From positions 1 to 5,461 of the forward strand of contig CATLGL010000086.1 of NCBI GenBank assembly GCA_949935895.1: 5,461 nucleotides of DNA, written 5' to 3'. The notes beneath the pieces were generated by a model, which saw nothing but the letters and a program-made list of their open reading frames with translations, was not told where the DNA came from and did no database searches. The translations under genes were made by a program, and so were the position numbers. Source of the stretch: an uncultured Clostridia bacterium (GTDB taxonomy: Bacteria; Bacillota; Clostridia; TANB77; CAG-508). This document shows positions 1-5,432 of the stretch, in pieces (position 1 is the first letter of the stretch; each line of letters starts with the position of its first letter).

Positions 1-6
1 ATTAGC

Positions 7-28
7 GAGTCGATAAAAATATCGACTC
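7..28. repeat. Perfect 9-bp inverted repeat just upstream of the guaB promoter
   Basis: Bases 7-15 pair perfectly with 20-28 around an AAAA loop. No T run follows on either strand, so this is not a classical intrinsic terminator. It ends four bases before the proposed -35 box of guaB. It could be the tail of the upstream transcription unit or a protein-binding palindrome acting on guaB. The structure is seen directly; the role is unknown. Confidence 0.5.
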
Positions 29-32
29 CTAC

Positions 33-61
33 TTGCAAATAAGATAGTTATATAGTATAAT
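33..61 (+). promoter_or_regulatory. Sigma-A-like promoter of guaB
   Basis: A -35 element TTGCAA (33-38, four of six consensus bases) lies exactly 17 bases before a perfect -10 TATAAT (56-61). Transcription would start near 68, leaving a leader of about 33 bases before the ATG at 101. That is too short for a purine riboswitch aptamer, and none of its conserved motifs is visible. Confidence 0.7.
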
Positions 62-84
62 ATTATTTATGTTAATTAAAGTAT

Positions 85-91
85 GAGGGGG
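85..91 (+). promoter_or_regulatory. Ribosome binding site that fixes the guaB start
   Basis: GAGGGGG at 85-91 sits nine bases before the ATG at 101. The in-frame ATG at 83 has no Shine-Dalgarno sequence before it and would overlap this site, so the start at 101 is preferred. The resulting N-terminus, MAKILEDISRTFNE, also matches family members. Confidence 0.75.
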
Positions 92-100
92 ATTTTAAAT

Positions 101-1609
101 ATGGCAAAAATCTTAGAAGATATTTCAAGAACATTTAACGAATTTTTATTATTACCAAACTTAACAACCGAAGATTGCATTCCAGATAAAGTTTCTTTAA
201 AAACACCACTTGTTAAATTTAAAAAAGGAGAAACACCTAAGTATTCAGCAAATGTACCAATGGTATCTGCCATCATGCAATCTGTTTCAGGAGAAGAAAT
301 GGGAATTGCTCTTGCAAGAGAAGGTGGAGTTGCATTTATTTATGGTGCACAGTCAATCGAATCACAAGCTGAAATGGTATATCATGTAAAAAAGCATAAA
401 GCAGGTTTTGTAATTAGTGATTCTAATGTAAAAAGTGGAACTACATTAAGAGAAGTAATTGAACTTGTTGAACAAACAGGACATTCTACAGTTATTGTAA
501 CAGAAGATGGAACAGCAAACGGAAAATTTTTAGGAATTGTAACAGATAAAGATTACCGTATTACAAGGGATAATCAAGATGCACCTATTGATGAATTTAT
601 GACAAAAGCAGAAGATACTATTTGTGCTAAAAAAGGAATTACCTTAGCAGAAGCAAATGACATAATTTGGGATAATAAAATTAACTGTCTACCAATTTTA
701 ACAGAAGAAGGAAATTTAAAATATTTAGTATTCAGAAGAGACTATGAAGAAAGAAAAAATAATCCAAATTCTTTATTAGATGAGAATAAACGATATATTG
801 TAGGTGCTGGTATTAACACAAGAGATTATGAGCAAAGAATACCAGCATTGGTAGAAGCAGGAGTAGATATGGTATGTATGGATTCTTCTGATGGATATTC
901 CATATGGCAAAAAAATACCATTGAATTTGTAAGAGAAAAATACGGAGATACTGTTAAAATTGGAGCAGGAAATGTAGTAGATAAAGAAGGATTTCGTTAT
1001 TTAGCAGAAGCAGGTGCTGACTTCATTAAAGTTGGTGTTGGAGGAGGTTCAATTTGTATTACCCGTGAGACAAAAGGAATTGGACGTGGACAAGCTAGTG
1101 CTTTAATCGATGTTGTTTCTGCTCGTGATGAATATTTCAAAGAAACAGGAATTTATATTCCAATTTGCTCAGATGGAGGGATTGTACATGACCATCATAT
1201 TACGATTGCACTTGCATTAGGTGCTGATTTTGTTATGATGGGAAGATATTTTGCTCGTTTTGATGAAAGCCCAACAAGAATATTAAAAGTAGGAAATAGT
1301 TTTGTAAAAGAATATTGGGGAGAGGGGTCAAATCGTGCAAGAAACTGGCAAAGATATGACTTAGGAGGAGATAAAAATAAATTATCCTTTGAAGAAGGCG
1401 TTGATTCTTATATTCCATATGCTGGTTCTTTAAAAGATAATTTAGCAGTAACTGTTGCTAAAATTAAGTCAACAATGTGTAATTGTGGAGCGATTACTAT
1501 TCCAGAATTACACGAAAAAGCAAGATTAACACTTGTTTCTGAAGTAAGTATAGCAGAAGGTAGTGCACATGATGTTATGTTAAAAGAAGTAGATAAGAGT
1601 TATAAATAA
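101..1609 (+). CDS. guaB: IMP dehydrogenase (EC 1.1.1.205)
   Basis: This enzyme oxidises IMP to XMP with NAD+, the rate-limiting step of guanine nucleotide synthesis, in the cytoplasm as a tetramer. The product is 502 residues. The catalytic (beta/alpha)8 barrel is split by a tandem CBS (Bateman) regulatory module at about residues 95-215. Visible landmarks are the hydride-region Asp261 in DSSDG, the phosphate/IMP loop GGGSICITR with nucleophile Cys319 followed by Thr321 and Arg322, CSDGGI at 356-361, and the mobile-flap Arg418-Tyr419 in NWQRYDLGGD followed by SFEEG. From memory, these numbers coincide with those of the protist Tritrichomonas foetus enzyme (Cys319, Arg418, Tyr419), and the sequence is of that subtype, common in clostridia, rather than the 488-residue Escherichia coli/Bacillus type. 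The frame is intact with no missing active-site residue. The gene has its own promoter and terminator, so it appears monocistronic. GMP synthase, the next enzyme in the pathway, lies 1.8 kb away on the other strand. Confidence 0.97.
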   Translation: MAKILEDISRTFNEFLLLPNLTTEDCIPDKVSLKTPLVKFKKGETPKYSANVPMVSAIMQSVSGEEMGIALAREGGVAFIYGAQSIESQAEMVYHVKKHKAGFVISDSNVKSGTTLREVIELVEQTGHSTVIVTEDGTANGKFLGIVTDKDYRITRDNQDAPIDEFMTKAEDTICAKKGITLAEANDIIWDNKINCLPILTEEGNLKYLVFRRDYEERKNNPNSLLDENKRYIVGAGINTRDYEQRIPALVEAGVDMVCMDSSDGYSIWQKNTIEFVREKYGDTVKIGAGNVVDKEGFRYLAEAGADFIKVGVGGGSICITRETKGIGRGQASALIDVVSARDEYFKETGIYIPICSDGGIVHDHHITIALALGADFVMMGRYFARFDESPTRILKVGNSFVKEYWGEGSNRARNWQRYDLGGDKNKLSFEEGVDSYIPYAGSLKDNLAVTVAKIKSTMCNCGAITIPELHEKARLTLVSEVSIAEGSAHDVMLKEVDKSYK

Positions 1610-1658
1610 GAAACTACTGTTTAAAAATGGTGCATAAAGATTTTATAAGAAATTGATG

Positions 1659-1712
1659 AATACCCTAAAAACTATCTAAGTTTTACTACTAGATAGTTTT
1701 TTTATGGGTATT
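1659..1712 (+). terminator. Rho-independent terminator of guaB (long imperfect hairpin)
   Basis: The inner stem pairs 1667-1678 with 1690-1701 (12 bp, loop about 11 bases) and runs into a T7 tract (1697-1703). After a small bulge an outer stem pairs 1659-1665 (AATACCC) with 1706-1712 (GGGTATT). It lies 50 bases after the guaB stop. An A run precedes the inner stem, so it could also act on the minus strand, but no minus-strand gene ends here. Confidence 0.8.
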
Positions 1713-1759
1713 TCTTCATTATTTTTAGCATATATATTAAATAATTGAAAAGTTATATA

Positions 1760-1788
1760 TTGACACTTTTTGTCGAACATAGTAATAT
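1760..1788 (+). promoter_or_regulatory. Promoter of the polysaccharide deacetylase gene
   Basis: A perfect -35 TTGACA (1760-1765) is followed, after 17 bases, by TAATAT (1783-1788, four of six consensus bases). A short palindrome, GACA at 1762-1765 with TGTC at 1771-1774, overlaps the -35 box; it may be chance. The ribosome binding site GGGAGAG (1808-1814) lies eight bases before the ATG at 1823. Confidence 0.7.
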
Positions 1789-1822
1789 TGAGTAGAAAAA
1801 TAAAAAAGGGAGAGTACCATAA

Positions 1823-3100
1823 ATGAAAATAAAAAATAAATCAAAAATCTTACTTATACTAATAATCATCATTTTGTTTTCTGTTATTGCAGCTATTTCT
1901 TTTATTCTATGGCAAAATGAAAATAGAAGAAATGCAATTCCTACAATTTCTTTACTTGGTGATGAAAATATTACTTTAAAGATGAATGAAGAATATATAG
2001 AAAATGGTATTGTGGCAAATTGCAATAATAAAGATGTTTCTTCTAATGTAATTATTGAAGGAAAAGTGGATACTAATAAACCAGGCCAATATAGATTAAG
2101 ATATATTGCATATAATGAAAAAAATACAAGTTTTGCTCAAGTAGAAAGAACCATTGTAGTAAAAGATGAGATTCCTCCTATCATTACATTAAAAGGAAAA
2201 GAAGAAGTAACTATTTTTCTAAATGAAACATATAAAGATGAAGGATGTACAGCACAAGACAATTATGATGGAGATATTAGCAATAAAGTAGTTATTACAG
2301 GAAAAGTAGATACAAAAAAAGAGGGTGAATATACTATAACCTATGCAGTAGAAGACAGTTCCTTTAATAAAAGTAGCATTACTAGAAAAATAATCGTAAA
2401 AAAGAAATCAGAAACAAACTCTACTATTTTAGGTAAATCAAAAGGAGGACTTCCTGTTTTAATGTATCATTTTTTTTATGATGCAAGTAAGGGAGAAAAG
2501 GGAACAGACAATAATTTTATGGAGGTCTCAGATTTTGAAGAACAGATGAAATATTTAGCAGATAATCAATTCTATTTTCCGACATGGAAAGAAGTAGAAG
2601 ATTATATTGATGGAAAAATAACATTACCAGAAAAAAGTGTTGTAATTACTATTGATGATGGCGCAGAATCTTTTATTAAATATGCTATACCTATTATCGA
2701 AAAGTATAATGTAAAAGCAACTTCATTTGTTGTAACTAGTTGGAATGGTGATTGGCTACCAAAATCCTATCGTTCAAGTCATTTAGATTTCCAATCTCAT
2801 TCACATGATATGCATAGGGCAGGAGCAAATGGAAAAGGAAGATTTGTAAATTTAAGTTATAAAGAAGCGTTAGAAGATGTAACAAAATCGAAAAACATAA
2901 TTGGCAATAGTACTATATTTTGTTATCCATTTGGACATTATAATGATAATACGATAAAAGTATTAAAAGATGCTGGTTATCGATTAGCCTTTACAACAAA
3001 AGGGGGAAGAATCTATAAAGGTACAAACAAATTTGCCTTACCACGTGTACGCATGTCTAAAGGAATTAGTTTGTCTTCTTTTAAAACAGCTGTGCAATAA
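1823..3100 (+). CDS. Membrane-anchored CE4 polysaccharide deacetylase with two Ig-like (DUF5011-type) domains
   Basis: The 425-residue product probably removes N-acetyl groups from an extracellular amino-sugar polymer: peptidoglycan, or a poly-N-acetylglucosamine-like polysaccharide. A short basic N-terminus (KIKNKSK) precedes one hydrophobic segment at about 8-30. There is no lipobox cysteine, so it is read as an uncleaved anchor with the rest outside the cell. Two tandem Ig-like repeats follow (about 37-114 and 117-193). Each carries the same GKVDT..K.G.Y turn, at 80-90 and 160-170. A linker leads to the NodB/CE4 domain at about 207-425. Its motifs are TIDDG (276-280; Asp278 as base, Asp279 as metal ligand), SHSHDMH (His326 and His331 as metal ligands, with the five-residue spacing of PgaB/IcaB-type enzymes), and YPFG (368-371). 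The metal triad is complete, so activity is expected. It has its own promoter, no clear terminator, and could be read through into the small gene downstream. The exact substrate cannot be told from sequence. The fold assignment is strong; the PgaB/IcaB-like placement is inference. Confidence 0.93.
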   Translation: MKIKNKSKILLILIIIILFSVIAAISFILWQNENRRNAIPTISLLGDENITLKMNEEYIENGIVANCNNKDVSSNVIIEGKVDTNKPGQYRLRYIAYNEKNTSFAQVERTIVVKDEIPPIITLKGKEEVTIFLNETYKDEGCTAQDNYDGDISNKVVITGKVDTKKEGEYTITYAVEDSSFNKSSITRKIIVKKKSETNSTILGKSKGGLPVLMYHFFYDASKGEKGTDNNFMEVSDFEEQMKYLADNQFYFPTWKEVEDYIDGKITLPEKSVVITIDDGAESFIKYAIPIIEKYNVKATSFVVTSWNGDWLPKSYRSSHLDFQSHSHDMHRAGANGKGRFVNLSYKEALEDVTKSKNIIGNSTIFCYPFGHYNDNTIKVLKDAGYRLAFTTKGGRIYKGTNKFALPRVRMSKGISLSSFKTAVQ

Positions 3101-3105
3101 AAAAG

Positions 3106-3134
3106 TTGCTAAATTATGTAAAATGTTATATAAT
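3106..3134 (+). promoter_or_regulatory. Promoter of the small downstream gene
   Basis: TTGCTA (3106-3111, four of six) and a perfect TATAAT (3129-3134) are spaced by 17 bases. The -35 box begins six bases after the stop of the deacetylase gene. Transcription would start near 3141 and give a leader of about 65 bases before the ATG at 3206. Confidence 0.65.
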
Positions 3135-3158
3135 AAAAAGGTAGTTGTAAGCATCATC

Positions 3159-3183
3159 GTTTGGTAGTAGTATATAGCCAAAC
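3159..3183 (+). other. Hairpin in the leader of the small gene
   Basis: GTTTGG (3159-3164) pairs with CCAAAC (3178-3183) around a 13-base loop, inside the predicted leader and nine bases before the Shine-Dalgarno sequence. It does not cover the ribosome binding site. It matches no riboswitch class I recognise and could be a 5' stabilising hairpin or chance. Confidence 0.35.
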
Positions 3184-3205
3184 AGCATAAAAGGAGGAAC
3201 TCTAT

Positions 3206-3377
3206 ATGATAAAACAACAGGCAAAAAATTCAATTTTATGCGATTTAAGAGTGGGAAGCATCCAACCCCTTTCAAGTTGCCGAACAACTTCTGAGAAAAG
3301 GAATTTCATCCTTTGAAGTAGAGGCAGTGAAAGATGAAATTTTGGAAGCCTACCAAAAAGAACGTCCTTGCATTTAA
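3206..3377 (+). CDS. Small gene of unknown function, apparently frameshifted (about 56 residues if restored)
   Basis: I do not recognise this gene. Translation signals are strong: AGGAGG (3192-3197) lies eight bases before the ATG at 3206, and promoter and terminator flank it closely. The frame from the ATG gives 36 residues and stops at 3314-3316, with an unconvincing second half. The +1 frame, open from 3249 to the TAA at 3375-3377, reads as a credible helical, charged protein: NPFQVAEQLLRKGISSFEVE, then a further 18 residues ending ERPCI. An upstream in-frame TAA at 3246-3248 blocks that frame, and it has no good start of its own. Joining the two frames by dropping one base near 3246-3249 gives about 56 residues. 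No signal peptide or membrane segment is visible. Its codons (CCC, CTT, CTG, GCC) are richer in G+C than those of the neighbours, so it may have a different origin. Sequencing error, a young pseudogene or recoding are all possible. That a gene exists here is likely; its state is unsure. Confidence 0.5.
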
Positions 3378-3393
3378 GCAAGGCGTTCTTTTT
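3355..3393. terminator. Bidirectional intrinsic terminator between the small gene and guaA
   Basis: Bases 3355-3364 plus 3366-3371 pair with 3378-3393 (16 bp, with a single unpaired T at 3365) around the loop ATTTAA. The A5 run on the left and T5 run on the right provide a U tract in both directions. It therefore serves the plus-strand small gene, whose stop codon lies inside the hairpin loop, and the minus-strand guaA, whose stop at 3401 is eight bases away. Confidence 0.85.
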
Positions 3394-3400
3394 ACAATTT

Positions 3401-4941
3401 TTATTCCCATTCAATTGTTGCAGGTGGTTTCCCTGTAATATCATATACTACACGATTTACATGATTTACTTCGTTTACAATTCTTGATGAAACTTTTTCT
3501 AAAATTTCGTAAGGAATTTTACTCCAAACTGCTGTCATAAAGTCTGAGGTAGTAACAGCACGAAGAGCAATTGTATAATCATAAGTTCTATCATCTCCCA
3601 TAACACCAACACTTTTTAAATTCGTTAATACAGCAAAATATTGGTTAATTTCTTTATCAAGTCCAGATAATTTAATTTCTTCTCTAAAAATAGCATCTGC
3701 ATCTTTTAATATTGTTAATTTATCCTCTGTAATATCTCCAATAACACGAATCGCAAGTCCTGGACCTGGGAAAGGTTGGCGATAAACTAAGTTTTCAGGA
3801 ATTTCTAATTCTAATCCTGTTTTACGAACTTCATCTTTAAATAAATCTCTTAAAGGCTCAACAATTTCTTTAAAATCCACATAATCAGGAAGTCCACCGA
3901 ACATTGTGATGGCTTTTTATTGTAGTACCTTTTCCTAAACCACTTTCAATAACATCTGGATAAATGGTTCCTTGTACTAAATAATCAACAGTACCAATTT
4001 TTTTAGCTTCTTCTTCAAATACACGAATAAATTCTTCTCCAATTATTTTTCTTTTCGTTTCTGGGTCAGTTACTCCAGCAAGCTTTTCTAAAAATCGATC
4101 TTTTGCATTAACACGAACTAAATTAATATCAAATTGATTTCTAAAAATTTCTTCTACTTCATCACCTTCATTTTTACGAAGAAGACCATGGTCAACAAAA
4201 ATACATGTTAAGTTTTTTCCAATTGCTTTATGCACCAAAACGGCTGCAACAGAAGAATCTACACCTCCAGATAGGGCACATAACGCTTTTTTATCTCCAA
4301 TTTTTTCTTTTAAATTTTGAACAGTTTCTTCTACAAAAGAAGACATTTTCCAATCTCCATGGCAATCACAAACCTTAAATAAGAAGTTTTTAATAATATT
4401 AGTTCCATTTACTGTATTATTTACTTCTGGATGGAATTGAATTGCGTAAAATTTTTTATCTTTATTTTCCATAGCAGCAGTAGGGCAAGTAGCTGTTTTT
4501 CCAATTACTTTAAAACCTTCTGGTACCTGAGATACAAAATCTGTATGGCTCATTAAACAATCGTTTTCATTTCCAAAACCATCAAATATTAAAGAAGAAT
4601 TATCAATACTAACAGGAACAACTCCATATTCACGTTTTTCAGCTCTTGTAACGTTTCCGTTTCATTACATGGGTCATTAGTTGCATACCATAACAAATGC
4701 CTAAAATAGGAATACCTAATTCAAAAATTTTAGGGTCACACATTTTGGCATCTTCTACATAAACACTAGATGGACCACCTGTAAAAATAATTCCTTTTGG
4801 ATTTTTTTCTTTAATTTTTTCAACTGAAATATCATATGGTACAATTTCTGAGTACACATTACATTCTCTAACACGTCTTGCAATTAATTGATTATATTGA
4901 CCAAAAAAGTCAAGAATTAAAATGGTTTCATTCGTCTTCAA
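3401..4941 (-). pseudogene. guaA: GMP synthase (glutamine-hydrolysing, EC 6.3.5.2), interrupted by two single-base frameshifts
   Basis: GuaA makes GMP from XMP, ATP and glutamine, the last step of GMP synthesis. Removing two bases restores a 512-residue protein, the normal bacterial length, ending in the family's C-terminus GKPPATIEWE. Numbering on the restored protein: class I glutamine amidotransferase domain at about 7-190 with Cys83 (GICYG), His170 and Glu172 (FHPEV); ATP-pyrophosphatase domain from about 200 with P-loop SGGVDSS (224-230), then KSHHNVGGLPDY; dimerisation/XMP-binding domain with PFPGPGL and SVGVMGDDRTYDY. Frame 1 runs 4941 to about 4663 and breaks in the TTT run 4660-4662, where two T would give VMNGNVTRAEKREYG. 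Frame 2 runs to about 3900 and breaks at an extra G at 3899, which turns NVGGLP into NVRWTS-stop. Frame 3 runs to 3401. The start is a TTG. The breaks fall inside domains, so this is not the two-subunit archaeal form. All motifs survive, which suggests sequence error or a very recent loss. DFFGQ replaces the usual DFGGQ/DFGSQ at residues 11-15. Confidence 0.93.
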
Positions 4942-4949
4942 TTTTTTAT

Positions 4950-4955
4950 CCTCCT
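4950..4955 (-). promoter_or_regulatory. Ribosome binding site that selects a TTG start for guaA
   Basis: On the minus strand a perfect AGGAGG (4955-4950) lies eight bases before the TTG at 4941-4939, which opens the frame MKTNETILILD. No in-frame ATG is found near it before the conserved ILILDF strand, and the nearby ATG is in another frame. The non-ATG start is therefore well supported. Confidence 0.75.
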
Positions 4956-4973
4956 ATATACAAATTTACATTT

Positions 4974-4982
4974 ATTTTAGCA
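4974..4982 (-). promoter_or_regulatory. Likely extended -10 promoter of guaA
   Basis: Read on the minus strand, TGC followed by TAAAAT (4982-4974) forms an extended -10 element. No good -35 box is seen 17 bases upstream, which is usual for extended -10 promoters. Transcription would start near 4967, about 26 bases before the TTG, leaving no room for a leader riboswitch. A promoter further upstream cannot be excluded. Confidence 0.45.
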
Positions 4983-5096
4983 CGATTTTCTAAAAAAGTA
5001 CAGGTTTATACAATATTTTTTAAGGCTATTTTATGGAATATTTGTAAATCTTTTTATACTTTCTTTGTGAAACTTATATTACAATGAACTAAATTC

Positions 5097-5123
5097 ACTA
5101 TAAAGCAAATCGTTTTTTATAGT
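5097..5123. repeat. 8-bp inverted repeat in the guaA upstream region
   Basis: ACTATAAA (5097-5104) is the exact reverse complement of TTTATAGT (5116-5123), with an 11-base spacer. No terminator-like T tract follows on either strand. It could be an operator or an RNA hairpin, or chance in AT-rich DNA. Confidence 0.4.
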
Positions 5124-5148
5124 AAAACAAGTATATGTGTGATATAAG

Positions 5149-5192
5149 AAAGGCATTTTACTTAGATAGCCTTTGGAATATATGTAAAATGC
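5149..5192. repeat. Two overlapping, mutually exclusive inverted repeats
   Basis: GCATTTTAC (5153-5161) pairs perfectly with GTAAAATGC (5184-5192). AAAGGC (5149-5154) pairs with GCCTTT (5169-5174), which lies in the loop of the first repeat. Both need bases 5153-5154, so an RNA could form only one fully at a time. No protein explains this structure. Its role is unknown. Confidence 0.45.
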
Positions 5193-5234
5193 GTGCTACT
5201 TACTTTTTTGAAGCAGACTAAGGTAGTGTATACA

Positions 5235-5262
5235 TAAAAATCAAGCCATTACGGGCTTGATT
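5235..5262 (-). terminator. Intrinsic terminator on the minus strand with no visible upstream gene
   Basis: Bases 5239-5247 pair with 5254-5262 (core TCAAGCC/GGGCTTGA, 6-base loop). On the minus strand the stem is followed directly by TTTTTAT, a clear U tract. On the plus strand no U tract follows at once, so termination should act leftward. No minus-strand gene lies between here and the right edge, so it ends an unseen RNA, a long guaA leader, or is a relic. Confidence 0.65.
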
Positions 5263-5352
5263 GAATAACAATTTTTATAACTTTATTATTATGTTTAAGC
5301 TCTAATAAATTTTTTATAAAAAAGCCAGTATGTTAATCACAATAGGTACAAA

Positions 5353-5377
5353 TTAACTATAATATGTTGTAAGTTAA
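5353..5377. promoter_or_regulatory. Inverted repeat overlapping the -35 box of the rightmost gene, possible operator
   Basis: TTAACT (5353-5358) and AGTTAA (5372-5377) are exact reverse complements, spaced by 13 bases. The right arm starts at the last base of the -35 box at 5367-5372. A further GTTAA copy lies at 5332-5336. Placement suits a repressor site, but the half-sites are short and AT-rich. Confidence 0.35.
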
Positions 5378-5395
5378 CAAAAAAGATGATATACT
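5367..5395 (+). promoter_or_regulatory. Promoter of the gene starting at 5433
   Basis: TTGTAA (5367-5372, four of six) and TATACT (5390-5395, five of six) are separated by 17 bases. Transcription would start near 5402, giving a leader of about 31 bases that carries GGAG at 5421-5424. Confidence 0.6.
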
Positions 5396-5432
5396 CTAAA
5401 CATAAATTTGATGAAAGAATGGAGAAATTAGA

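Larger units (their letters stand above)
4942..5432. other. Non-coding stretch of 491 bases between divergent guaA and the gene at 5433
   Basis: No credible protein-coding frame was found on either strand; the longer open frames lack ribosome binding sites or are antisense to guaA. The stretch holds the guaA start signals, three inverted repeats, a minus-strand intrinsic terminator and the promoter of the next gene, listed separately. A weak possible minus-strand promoter lies at 5342-5313 (TTGTGA, 18 bases, TATAAA); with the terminator at 5262-5235 it would bound a transcript of roughly 70 bases. In such AT-rich DNA, promoter-like matches are common, so this is tentative. No purine, T-box or other riboswitch consensus was recognised. 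Confidence 0.6.

Noticed and set aside
83..100. Start of guaB at the ATG at 83
   Set aside because: It lacks an upstream Shine-Dalgarno sequence, overlaps the one used by the ATG at 101, and adds six residues absent from family members.
1233..1418. Minus-strand open frame inside guaB
   Set aside because: It lies entirely within the conserved C-terminal part of IMP dehydrogenase; its hydrophobic look is what antisense of AT-rich coding DNA gives.
1753..2025. Minus-strand open frame over the 5' end of the deacetylase gene
   Set aside because: It is antisense to the membrane anchor and first Ig-like domain, and it covers the promoter. The plus-strand frame has far better support.
3202..3444. 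Minus-strand open frame of 80 codons across the small gene and the guaA tail
   Set aside because: It reads through the strong bidirectional terminator and overlaps the guaA 3' end in another frame. No family features are visible.
3401..4941. guaA as a naturally split, two-subunit GMP synthase
   Set aside because: The archaeal split falls between the amidotransferase and ATP-pyrophosphatase domains. Here the breaks lie inside each domain, and the second and third pieces have no ribosome binding site.
4878..5087. Plus-strand open frame of 69 codons opposite the start of guaA
   Set aside because: It overlaps guaA antisense, has no ribosome binding site, crosses the guaA promoter and start region, and its composition is that of translated AT-rich non-coding DNA.
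4942..5300. Guanine/purine, ykkC-type or T-box riboswitch upstream of guaA
   Set aside because: None of the conserved aptamer segments of these classes was seen on the minus strand, and the likely promoter leaves a leader of only about 26 bases.
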